From NCBI GenBank assembly GCA_900320905.1, contig ONTZ01000029.1, positions 1 through 64,000 of the forward strand: DNA of 64,000 nucleotides, given 5' to 3'. The translations under genes were made by a program, and so were the position numbers. Every line of letters starts with the position of its first letter. The first letter of the stretch is position 1. Positions 18,761 to 25,959 of this stretch are shown piece by piece. The stretch comes from an uncultured Prevotella sp. (GTDB taxonomy: Bacteria; Bacteroidota; Bacteroidia; Bacteroidales; Bacteroidaceae). The notes beneath the pieces were generated by a model, which saw only the letters and a list, made by a program, of their open reading frames with translations, was not told the origin of the DNA and searched no databases.

Positions 18761-19612
18761 TTACGGACAATTCAGCTTATCAAATAAATAACGCGCCATA
18801 ATTCTACTGACAGCATGGGCTTTCAGAAAAGCCTTGGGATTACGATTAAGGAACTGCCAGGCGGTTTCTGCTTTGGTCAAACTGATATCATGAAGGTTGG
18901 CAAACTGTTCTTTCTTGTAGGCAGCAACTTGTTCCGTTTCTCCTCGCTGAATACTCAGACGGATATGATTGGCTTTGATGCTACTTGTATGAAATGTTTG
19001 TTTTAGGATACTAAGCATTTGCTCTTGATAGATCAAAAGATCACACTTCGGATTCTGATCATATTCTTCATACAAATCCTTTGTTTCAGGAAAACTAAGC
19101 GCATAACGCGCCATTTCATCATCAATATTCTCTGGCAGAGGTCTTTCCTTTTTCTTACATAGATACTGCATTGAAGTTAAAGACCGAAACAGGCATTTTT
19201 TGATGTTAGGAATATCGTAATCTTTAGCATTGGCCTCCAACAACTTATCAGCCTCTTTTATGAACTCGTCAAAACGCGAGGCCTCGATGTCGAACTGGAA
19301 ATAGGGTAGTTCGTCATTTACAAAACGGACGGAGTAAAGGTCATACTTGACAGGATCAATCTCTGTAAGTCCTAAACAGTAGCAGACAACAGAGGAAGGC
19401 ATTGCGCCTCGCGCCCATACCGTTATTCCTGCCGATGTGGCATAATGGCGGAATATCCAAAAGGCCATGATATAATAATCCACGAAGCCCGCGTCGATGA
19501 TGTGCTTCTTTTCCCAAAGCATTCTTAGTGTTGCTGCTTTGCCGGGCTTACTTCCATAGCGCATTTTCATACCTGCCGAAACAAGTCCATGAAATATTTC
19601 TAAATGTGTCAT
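18761..19612 (-). CDS. DnaE-derived protein (palm/fingers part of Pol III alpha) lacking catalytic residues
   Basis: The 283 residues align by eye with the middle of bacterial DnaE, after its PHP domain: GLVSAGMKMRYG, then GFVDYYIMAFWIFRHYATSAGI, then SSVVCYCLGLTEIDPVKYDL, and in the fingers YQEQMLSIL and a final KAHAVSRIMARYLFDKL. The polymerase motif PDIDIDF has become PYFQFDIE, so two of three aspartates are gone, and GxGRGS has become WARGAMPSS. It should not polymerise DNA. The start at 19612 overlaps the mini-sigma stop as ATGA, so the two are translationally coupled. Possible roles (replication decoy, phage defence) are speculation. Confidence 0.7.
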   Translation of the reverse strand: MTHLEIFHGLVSAGMKMRYGSKPGKAATLRMLWEKKHIIDAGFVDYYIMAFWIFRHYATSAGITVWARGAMPSSVVCYCLGLTEIDPVKYDLYSVRFVNDELPYFQFDIEASRFDEFIKEADKLLEANAKDYDIPNIKKCLFRSLTSMQYLCKKKERPLPENIDDEMARYALSFPETKDLYEEYDQNPKCDLLIYQEQMLSILKQTFHTSSIKANHIRLSIQRGETEQVAAYKKEQFANLHDISLTKAETAWQFLNRNPKAFLKAHAVSRIMARYLFDKLNCP

Positions 19613-19890
19613 TTTGAGAAGTTTTTTCTGGGTACAAATACTGGAGGAATAGAGTCGCCATTTGCGACAGATGCCAGGGCCTGCAAAATGCTCATACGGA
19701 CAAGCCAACTTGCATAATCTGAAAAGAGGTGTCCCTTAGTGGCATCATAATGGTTAGCGGCATAGGTAAAACCTTTGTTGCCTTCCCCTATGAGTTGTTC
19801 TAACGACAGACCATGATTCAGATACTGTTTTGCCACAAGTTCCACAATGTGCTTGTTGGTAGAAATCAATTCACTTTTATTCGTTATCAT
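19609..19890 (-). CDS. Mini sigma-70 protein (region 2 only)
   Basis: A 93-residue protein that resembles sigma-70 region 2: HIVELVAKQYLNHGLSLEQLIGEGNKGFTYAANHYDATKG, then FSDYASWLVRMSILQAL. Regions 3 and 4 are missing. It could bind core RNA polymerase without recognising a -35 element, or compete with other sigmas; that is inference. It lies between a full sigma-70 gene (31-base gap) and the DnaE-like gene (ATGA overlap). The coupling argues for a kept gene and not a decaying fragment. Confidence 0.65.
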   Translation of the reverse strand: MITNKSELISTNKHIVELVAKQYLNHGLSLEQLIGEGNKGFTYAANHYDATKGHLFSDYASWLVRMSILQALASVANGDSIPPVFVPRKNFSK

Positions 19891-19921
19891 ATAAATAGAG
19901 TTTAAAAATGTTCACATAGTC

Positions 19922-20794
19922 TTATCCTAAATATTGTGCTAATTTGTTCTTATATGTTGACTTCCTGATTTTCAGAATGGCTTTTTCGCGAATCTGTCTT
20001 ACTCGCTCTCTCGTCATTCCCATATCAGTTCCGACGGCAGCAAGTGACTCTTCCTGACCACTCAGTCCAAAAGTACGAGAGATAATGGTATACTCTTTAT
20101 TGGTCAATAACTGGGAAAGCACTTTGCTGAGATCACTCTTCATAGATTCCTGTTCCAACAGTTGGTCACTTCTGCTTCCACTGGGCAGGTTGTCACCTAA
20201 GGTCATGTCAGATTCTTCGCCAATAGGCGTGTCCATTGATATCGTTGCCAAGATGCCGTTTATGGTAGCCTCTGCCCTTTCTACGTCAATGTCTGCAAAA
20301 GCAGCGAATTCCTCTGCCGTCGGCTTGCGCTGTTCCGTCTGCATGGTTTCGTTCACCAGCAGATTGTACGTTTGTCGCAGTCCTTGCTGGTTTAATGGCA
20401 TACGGATTGTTTGTCCCTGTTCTGACACAGCTTGTAAAATGGCTTGTCTAATCCACCAGACAGCATAGGAGACGAACTTGAAACCTCGTGTATCGTCAAA
20501 CCGCTCTGCTGCCTTGATGAGTCCGATGTTACCCTCCGAGATAAGGTCAGCCAAATCCATGCTGTGCTGATGATATTGATTGGCTACTGTAATAACGAAA
20601 CGCAGATTGGCCTCTATCAGGCGTTGTCTTGCACATTCTCCCTCTTTGCCTCCACGACGAATGGTCTGAGCAAGTTGCACCTCTTCCTCCAATGTGGCCA
20701 TAGGGTAGCGATTGACATCGCGCAGATAGTTGTTGACTGACACGGAACTACGTCCGGTGATGTGTTGTGAACTTTTGAATTGTCTTATTGTCAT
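19922..20794 (-). CDS. RNA polymerase sigma-70 family factor (RpoD-like, group 2)
   Basis: A 290-residue sigma with regions 1.2 to 4: DVNRYPMATLEEEVQLA, EANLRFVITVANQYHQHSMDLADLISEGNIGL, FKFVSYAVWWIRQAILQA, a region 3, and region 4 with TRERVRQIREKAILKIR. It is about the length of the housekeeping Bacteroidales sigma, but sits in an accessory island with a truncated sigma and a DnaE-like gene, so it is probably an alternative sigma. Two similar AT-rich elements lie upstream (20814-20850, 20935-20967). If it recognises them it would regulate itself, which is a guess. Confidence 0.88.
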   Translation of the reverse strand: MTIRQFKSSQHITGRSSVSVNNYLRDVNRYPMATLEEEVQLAQTIRRGGKEGECARQRLIEANLRFVITVANQYHQHSMDLADLISEGNIGLIKAAERFDDTRGFKFVSYAVWWIRQAILQAVSEQGQTIRMPLNQQGLRQTYNLLVNETMQTEQRKPTAEEFAAFADIDVERAEATINGILATISMDTPIGEESDMTLGDNLPSGSRSDQLLEQESMKSDLSKVLSQLLTNKEYTIISRTFGLSGQEESLAAVGTDMGMTRERVRQIREKAILKIRKSTYKNKLAQYLG

Positions 20795-20813
20795 ATTATA
20801 GAATTGGGTTGAT

Positions 20814-20850
20814 AAAAAAGGGATACCCCTCTATAATATATATACGAAAA
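20814..20850 (-). promoter_or_regulatory. Shared upstream element, copy A (sigma/DnaE-like operon)
   Basis: On the - strand: TCGTATATATATTATAG, then AGGGG, then CCCTTTTTT, 20 bases before the sigma ATG. It is similar to copies B and C. Confidence 0.5.
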
Positions 20851-20934
20851 ACTAAACTAATGGATCGTGTTTTTGAGTTATATGAGGTGAAAACGCTGCA
20901 TATCATTATCGATTTTACAAATCCTTAACATTTT

Positions 20935-20967
20935 GTAATACCCCTTTCTATGAGAATATAGGTACGA
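20935..20967 (-). promoter_or_regulatory. Shared upstream element, copy B
   Basis: On the + strand it reads ATACCCCTTTCTATGAG followed by AATATAGGTACGA; copy A reads ATACCCCTCTAT then AATATATATACGA. Same orientation as copy A. The rest of the 20795-21051 spacer shows nothing else convincing apart from a TATACTTGC before the + strand gene. Confidence 0.4.
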
Positions 20968-21051
20968 TGAAAAAAAGTTAGGTAAAAGTTTGTTTGTTTC
21001 AAAAATAATGCTTATACTTGCAGCGATTTATATAGATAACTGATAACAAAT

Positions 21052-21495
21052 ATGATTATTACACCAGCCAAAATCGCAATGAAGGATTATCTTAGAACCC
21101 TCAAGATATCTGGTCATCACATTTTTAGTGAGGATACGATGGAGTATCTCACATCTCCTGAATCCAAGTGTATGGCTTATGAGTTCAAGCAAGAGAACGA
21201 GACTGACGAGGAGTTTCTGGAGAATTTCTCCAAGTGGTTGCATGAGTACCCACAGATTGAAGGGCATGTGGAGTATTATTTGCTGATGGGACTGCGCTAC
21301 AAGAAGCATCTGACAAAAGACCAGTACGATTACTTAGAGCATAATGTCTGCGAGTGCTTTGCCTTCAGTCATGGCTGGTACTATGAGATAAACCATCGTG
21401 TGCGTTATCGCCTACACATCACTTTGGTCATGAGCCAGAACAGGAATTTCAGACGATTGGTCAAGAAACCATTGCCAATAAAAAGTGAAAAGTAA
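21052..21495 (+). CDS. Hypothetical protein, first gene of accessory operon
   Basis: A 147-residue protein I do not recognise. It is acidic in the middle (KQENETDEEFLENFSKWLHEYP) and His/Arg/Tyr-rich near the end (INHRVRYRLHITLVMSQNRN). No signal peptide, membrane helix or metal motif stands out. A TATACTTGC sequence ~35 bases upstream could be a promoter. The next gene starts 2 bases after its stop and further genes follow closely, so it opens an operon that ends with the nuclease at 22238. Confidence 0.6.
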   Translation: MIITPAKIAMKDYLRTLKISGHHIFSEDTMEYLTSPESKCMAYEFKQENETDEEFLENFSKWLHEYPQIEGHVEYYLLMGLRYKKHLTKDQYDYLEHNVCECFAFSHGWYYEINHRVRYRLHITLVMSQNRNFRRLVKKPLPIKSEK

Positions 21496-21497
21496 TA

Positions 21498-22019
21498 ATG
21501 ATGGAGAAAGAAATCTATAAGACCTATTACTTTGATCCTGCCGACTATGATGATAGAGGCAGGAGGAAAAGTGATGGCAAGACTTTTCGCGATGTTGTCA
21601 AAGAGTTCGAATACGATTTTCATGATACGTTTAGTACAGAGTATGCACTAAACCTATATGCCAACTCTCTGACAATGGCACTTTTGGCAAAGTCGAAAGA
21701 CGCAGCACCTTTTTTGATATACGGAATGGATTTGACCCAAGGTAAATCATTTGACGCGTTACAAGACCCTTTCGTCAATCATGAGATGGAGAAATATAGT
21801 CCAAACATTTACGTCTATGGCATTGACTCTGCCTTTATGACTGAGTTTGATGAATACGGTTATCCAGTTTTGGATGAAAATTGCGACATCTATCCACTGA
21901 CCCTGCTTGTTGACAACACCATGCGAGACAATGAAGTTCGCTTGGCTGTGCCAACAATGGATGATGGGGATGAGACAGAAGATGTTACGATAGATGTTCC
22001 TCAATTTGAATACGCCTGA
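21498..22019 (+). CDS. Hypothetical protein
   Basis: 173 residues, strongly acidic, no recognised family. It contains YYFDPADYDDRGRRKSDGK near the start and a beta-rich second half ending in a run of acidic residues. The start may be the ATG at 21498 or the next codon, also ATG. It is packed tightly between the preceding gene (2-base gap) and the next (1-base TGATG overlap), which implies co-translation and a joint role. Confidence 0.6.
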   Translation: MMEKEIYKTYYFDPADYDDRGRRKSDGKTFRDVVKEFEYDFHDTFSTEYALNLYANSLTMALLAKSKDAAPFLIYGMDLTQGKSFDALQDPFVNHEMEKYSPNIYVYGIDSAFMTEFDEYGYPVLDENCDIYPLTLLVDNTMRDNEVRLAVPTMDDGDETEDVTIDVPQFEYA

Positions 22020-22225
22020 TGGAAACAAAGGAGCAAGAAAGGAAATGGCATCTGGTTCGCACCGATAGCGGCGAATGGATAAGTGATGAGAATGTTGTCT
22101 TCCTCACTAAGCAAGAAGCAAGGTCTCTTCAGATTAAAGCCAGATTATCTGGTAAGCATTTATCACTCCAACATGGATGCAATGGATATGTGTGGTGTTA
22201 TAAACATGAGTATTATTCAATTTAA
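22019..22225 (+). CDS. Small hypothetical protein
   Basis: 68 residues, overlapping the previous stop by one base (TGATG). The sequence WHLVRTDSGEWISDENVVFLTKQEA reads like a small alpha/beta domain and the end is aromatic (GYVWCYKHEYYSI). No family recognised. It precedes the PD-(D/E)XK nuclease gene by 12 bases and appears to belong to the same transcript. Confidence 0.55.
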   Translation: METKEQERKWHLVRTDSGEWISDENVVFLTKQEARSLQIKARLSGKHLSLQHGCNGYVWCYKHEYYSI

Positions 22226-22237
22226 AGATAGGCAATT

Positions 22238-23350
22238 ATGACTAACGAAGAAGTAGTAAAGATTACAAGTGAAAAGCTTATTTCTCATGATGAATGGCGA
22301 ATTGCTTTTAAGCGTTATTCTGATGGTATAAATTCTAACAAGAATATATACAAGGAAACAGCATCCTTTTTAAAGAAGATGCTCCCCTCAAATATGGGTT
22401 CTGTACGAATCTATTCTAGTATCAATCTAGCCCAACAACCATCTGTCGAATACGATTTAAGAATATATGGACAAAGTGTAGGTGCTCTAGTAATTAGGGC
22501 TAAGGCGAATAAGAAATACGAATTGTTTCTCAAAATAAATAGGAAACATGAAGAAAACAACAGAAAACATCTGAATCTTGAGACAAAGGCAAATCCTCCA
22601 AGAAGACCATATAGCTGGAATTCAGGAGAGGCACAGACCATCTTTTCCTCACTAATAAACTATAATGGAAAAGATGCAAAAATGCATAGCGAGGAGCATA
22701 AACTAGAGACGCTTGTCTTGACAGATTTAGCAAAAAGGCATAAGAAAAGTGAAAAAGAAGGCAACAAGACATTAACTTGTATTAGACCTGTTGTTTTAGG
22801 TAATGTTGGATTCTTTCAAATGAGAACTCCCTTTAAAGCAAGCCAACACTCTGACAAAGATTACCCTAAATATTCTATGAGTAAAGAAGGTGCTGCATCT
22901 GGTGGTGGAATTGATATACTTGCAAGGGTTCAACATAAGAATTGTAAGTGGAGATTGGCTATAATAGAGTTGAAAGATGAAAATAAAAAAAGGGAATCTC
23001 AGCCAATCGTATTGCAACAAGCTCTTGTTTATGCCACTTTTATAGCTCACCTTCTTAGAGACAAAGATTGCGGAGATGTGTGGTGGAATCTTTTTAGGAA
23101 CCAAGACAAAGACGTTCTCTTAGATGACCAAAAAGATATAGCAATAGATGTAGTAACCATGATGCCACCCATTCCTCGTAACAAAAAAGGTAATCCAATA
23201 TATAAGGAGTGTGTGATGAAACCAATTCCAGTTCCAGGCATTCCTAATATCACTCTTTATCCTTCAACTATTTATATTGAAACAGATGCCTTAAAGTCCA
23301 AAATTAAAAGAACTTTTGGAACATTAATAGACGATAAAAGAGAAATATGA
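22238..23350 (+). CDS. PD-(D/E)XK nuclease-like protein (module 1)
   Basis: A 370-residue protein with a likely PD-(D/E)XK core: D226 in GGGIDILARV followed by E244-L-K246 in LAIIELKDEN, then a helix with QQALVYATFIAHLL, typical of restriction-type nuclease folds. The N-terminal 220 residues are unassigned. Its stop overlaps, as ATGA, the start of a remnant MNIVIHRGSHQIGG, the beginning of an RNase J-like hydrolase. It is therefore the first half of the same two-gene module that is intact at 25073-27312. Nuclease activity is inferred from motifs. Confidence 0.65.
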   Translation: MTNEEVVKITSEKLISHDEWRIAFKRYSDGINSNKNIYKETASFLKKMLPSNMGSVRIYSSINLAQQPSVEYDLRIYGQSVGALVIRAKANKKYELFLKINRKHEENNRKHLNLETKANPPRRPYSWNSGEAQTIFSSLINYNGKDAKMHSEEHKLETLVLTDLAKRHKKSEKEGNKTLTCIRPVVLGNVGFFQMRTPFKASQHSDKDYPKYSMSKEGAASGGGIDILARVQHKNCKWRLAIIELKDENKKRESQPIVLQQALVYATFIAHLLRDKDCGDVWWNLFRNQDKDVLLDDQKDIAIDVVTMMPPIPRNKKGNPIYKECVMKPIPVPGIPNITLYPSTIYIETDALKSKIKRTFGTLIDDKREI

Positions 23351-23415
23351 ACATTGTTATTCATCGCGGCAGTCACCAAATTGGTGGTGCCATTACAGAA
23401 TCATATAATGATTAG
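23347..23415 (+). pseudogene. Remnant of an RNase J-like hydrolase gene (first 22 codons)
   Basis: The ATG overlaps the nuclease stop and gives MNIVIHRGSHQIGGAITESYND then a stop. The intact hydrolase at 25960 starts MNIRIHRGTHQIGGCVTEYEYD. Fourteen of the first sixteen residues agree. The rest has been replaced by the WYL gene, whose ATG at 23408 lies inside the remnant. Confidence 0.8.
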
Positions 23416-24322
23416 CAAGACCTATTATCGTTACATCTGGTTGCTTGACACTTTGCTAACCAGCGATCCTCTCCCATACGAAGATATATGTATGTTGTGG
23501 GAGGACTGTCCTGCGTTCGACGGTCCTCTCCCTCTTCGCACTTTTCATGAGCATCGCAAAGGCATCAAAGAGATGTTTGGAGTGGATATAGAATGTGACC
23601 GCTCTAAGGGAAATGTCTATTATGTCAAGAATCCAGAGGTGTTAGACAAGAACAAACTGGCGAAGTGGCTACTGCGCAAATACAGCATTCCACAGGATTT
23701 TGCTACGTTCAACGGGATGAAAGACAGAATTCTATTGGAAGAAATACCGCTGGGGCATAGTTATTTAGATGGCATCATCGAAGCGATGCAGCAGAATGTG
23801 GAGTTGCAGATAGATTATCAACGTTATATGAACGAACAAGAAGAGCACTTGCAGACTTTCCACATACAGCCATATGCTTTAAAAGTATTCAGTCGCCGTT
23901 GGTATCTACTGGGCTATTTGAAGGAGCGGGAGGCTTTGCGCACTATTGCCTTAGACCGCATTCTAAATATGGAGGTACTGAAAACCCATTTTGAATTGCC
24001 AGCAGACTTCGATGCGAGGAAATACTTTGCTGATGTGGTTGGTATCTATGTGAATAAAGACAATCCCGTTACAATAATCAAGATACGTGCCTATGGCGTT
24101 CAGGCAGATTACCTCCGTTCCACTCCGCTGCACAAAAGTCAGTCGGAAGTACGTTCCAAGCATGGGGAGTTTGCCGAATTCACTTATCGCCTCTGTGAAA
24201 CACCAGAGTTAGTTAATCAATTGCTGGCGATGGGAGATAAGGTGGAAATATTGGAGCCAGAAACGTTAAGGGAAAAGATAAAGGAAAACCTACTTGCATC
24301 ATTAGCCAGATACGAAAAATAG
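23408..24322 (+). CDS. WYL-domain transcriptional regulator
   Basis: The ATG at 23408 (MISKTYYRYIWLLDTLL) gives 304 residues; the open frame extends upstream but only through remnant sequence. The N-terminal ~90 residues look like a helix-turn-helix. The WYL domain is at ~120-210 with VELQIDYQRY, then IQPYALKVFSRRWYLLGYLKER, and a WCX-like C-terminal domain. WYL proteins are frequent ligand-sensing regulators in defence islands (knowledge). It sits between the two nuclease modules and replaced the hydrolase of the first. A hairpin follows its stop. Confidence 0.85.
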   Translation: MISKTYYRYIWLLDTLLTSDPLPYEDICMLWEDCPAFDGPLPLRTFHEHRKGIKEMFGVDIECDRSKGNVYYVKNPEVLDKNKLAKWLLRKYSIPQDFATFNGMKDRILLEEIPLGHSYLDGIIEAMQQNVELQIDYQRYMNEQEEHLQTFHIQPYALKVFSRRWYLLGYLKEREALRTIALDRILNMEVLKTHFELPADFDARKYFADVVGIYVNKDNPVTIIKIRAYGVQADYLRSTPLHKSQSEVRSKHGEFAEFTYRLCETPELVNQLLAMGDKVEILEPETLREKIKENLLASLARYEK

Positions 24323-24341
24323 AAAAAAGACGCATGCTTCT

Positions 24342-24377
24342 GCGGTGTTTTTGCATAGAACCATGTAAAAACACCGC
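24342..24377. terminator. Stem-loop after the WYL gene
   Basis: GCGGTGTTTTT (24342-24352) pairs with AAAAACACCGC (24367-24377). T-rich sequence follows shortly, so it can serve as a terminator. Confidence 0.6.
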
Positions 24378-24392
24378 ATTTCATACTTTTTC

Positions 24393-24427
24393 AATCGTAT
24401 AATATATATGGGGGACTTTCCCTTTTT
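24393..24427 (+). promoter_or_regulatory. Shared upstream element, copy C
   Basis: TCGTATAATATATATGG then GGGACTTTCCCTTTTT. Copy A on the - strand has TCGTATATATATTATAG, AGGGG, CCCTTTTTT. It precedes the DnaE-palm mini-gene at 24470 in the same orientation as copy A relative to its operon. Confidence 0.5.
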
Positions 24428-24469
24428 AAATCCTATTATAATCATTCAATTTAACTACGAAACAGAAGT

Positions 24470-24970
24470 ATGAGTAAGAACAAAGACCAGAAGCGCAAGA
24501 TGCAGTTAGCCACTAGGGCAAAGAACGAATCGTTCCGTTTTCAAGTAGAATTCATGAGGAAGCAAAAGGGTATTGACATCACTGGGATGGAACAGGAACT
24601 ATCCGCAGAACTGGACGCCATCTGCCAAAATGGTCTCACTGACAACCTTTTCACGCTTGCAAAAATCATAGAGGGCGTCGAGAATGAACTCGGTTACAAG
24701 CAAGAGGTGGACAGGTGCTCCTTGAATGGCACCCTCGTACCCTTCATCCTTGGCATCACAGTCTCTCAACCACACAACACCGATTATGTACCAGGCGTTT
24801 TTGCAGCAGAATTGCCCTTGCAAGTGGCTATCACCTATGACAACGAAATACGCAATCGAGTGGTAGATTGGGTGAAAGAACGCTATGACGGGGTAACCAC
24901 AAGGCTGTCGCAGCCCATTCTGAAACTCGGACACATGGTTGTAGAATTCAAAAGAGTGGTAAAAGAATAG
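24470..24970 (+). CDS. DnaE-palm-like mini-protein lacking catalytic residues
   Basis: 166 residues after a basic N-terminus. The middle follows the palm of bacterial DnaE: ELSAELDAICQNGLTDNLFTLAKII, then GTLVPFILGITVSQPHNTDYVP (DnaE: GSLVxYLLGITxxDPxxY), then ELPLQVAITYDNEIRNRVVDW with VKERYDG (DnaE: PDIDIDFxxxxRxxVIxYVxxKYG). The three catalytic aspartates are replaced by Leu/Val/Thr-type residues, so it is not a polymerase. Together with the DnaE-derived gene at 18761 it forms a pair of degenerate palm proteins in one island, with a similar upstream element. Confidence 0.6.
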   Translation: MSKNKDQKRKMQLATRAKNESFRFQVEFMRKQKGIDITGMEQELSAELDAICQNGLTDNLFTLAKIIEGVENELGYKQEVDRCSLNGTLVPFILGITVSQPHNTDYVPGVFAAELPLQVAITYDNEIRNRVVDWVKERYDGVTTRLSQPILKLGHMVVEFKRVVKE

Positions 24971-25041
24971 GTATAGAAGAGAATTGCAAGATGATTAACA
25001 AGTTTTCATAAGAGAAACGTGATTATCTCAAGAAAAATACC

Positions 25042-25049
25042 TATCTTTG
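25042..25049 (+). promoter_or_regulatory. -7 promoter element of the second nuclease module
   Basis: TATCTTTG lies inside the upstream part of the open frame, so the ATG at 25073, 23 bases further on, is the start. Confidence 0.65.
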
Positions 25050-25072
25050 TTGCAAATAAAACAAATTGCTTT

Positions 25073-25957
25073 ATGAAAAAGAGTTATTTCAAATTGAATG
25101 TCGAAGACCGTTTGTTCGAGATTCTATCTTCTAAGCCTCAATGGTGGCGTGAATTAATAGAGGATAGCGAATTATACTGCAATATCAGAAAGAATAATAG
25201 GATTAATATCTATTATCGAGGCGCTTCTATTATGAGTCTTAGCTGTAAGGATGATAAAATTGAAGCTGAAATACATAACTATTATCTTGGTTTCGAAAAG
25301 GATCTTTGCGATAAACTGAATTTAAAGTATGGTAATGTGAAATGTCGTCCAGAAGAAATCATTTGCAGGCTTCCCTCTATTAAAAAACGAGTGGAGGCAA
25401 ATAAGAAAAATATAGCATGTCTTGAAGGCGATGAGTTAAATGGGAAAAATGTCTCTAGTGAGAAATTCATTCAATCACAAATGTATATCAATGATAAATC
25501 CTACATAGATACAGAATTTGCCCTTAGTTTGGATGATGGAACTGATATTAGAATTGATTTGGTAAAACTTTCAAAAGAAGGAGAAGTGTGTTTTGAAGAA
25601 CTTAAACTTATTGATGACGGGAGGCTAAAACCATCAGGGGAAAAGCCTGCGGAGATTCTTTTACAAATGGACAATTATGACAGATTTCTTAAAGAGGCGT
25701 CAAGATTAAAAGGACAAAAAGCCGAACCTATTATCGTTGAATATTACACTAAGGTACTTCAAATCATGAAGAACATAGGTGTCTTACGTACAGAACTGAA
25801 ACCTTTGTCTGTAAGAGAATACGTTTCACTTTATATAGAACAAACATATACTAAAAAACATTCAGGAAGAGACAAAGCAATCAAGACAATACAAAACGTA
25901 TGCAAATGTTTACATTCGAATATAGATGAAGTTGTGAAACAATACAATAACTTATAA
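25073..25957 (+). CDS. PD-(D/E)XK nuclease-like protein (module 2)
   Basis: 294 residues starting MKKSYFKLNVEDRLFEIL; a longer frame from 25019 is excluded by the promoter. The likely nuclease core is D162 in DIRIDLVKL and E176-L-K178 in CFEELKLIDDGRL, with a following QMDNYDRFL helix. The sequence differs from the nuclease at 22238 but the position, directly upstream of an RNase J-like gene (2-base gap), is the same. It should be the DNA- or RNA-cutting half of a two-gene module; target unknown. Confidence 0.62.
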   Translation: MKKSYFKLNVEDRLFEILSSKPQWWRELIEDSELYCNIRKNNRINIYYRGASIMSLSCKDDKIEAEIHNYYLGFEKDLCDKLNLKYGNVKCRPEEIICRLPSIKKRVEANKKNIACLEGDELNGKNVSSEKFIQSQMYINDKSYIDTEFALSLDDGTDIRIDLVKLSKEGEVCFEELKLIDDGRLKPSGEKPAEILLQMDNYDRFLKEASRLKGQKAEPIIVEYYTKVLQIMKNIGVLRTELKPLSVREYVSLYIEQTYTKKHSGRDKAIKTIQNVCKCLHSNIDEVVKQYNNL

Positions 25958-25959
25958 CT

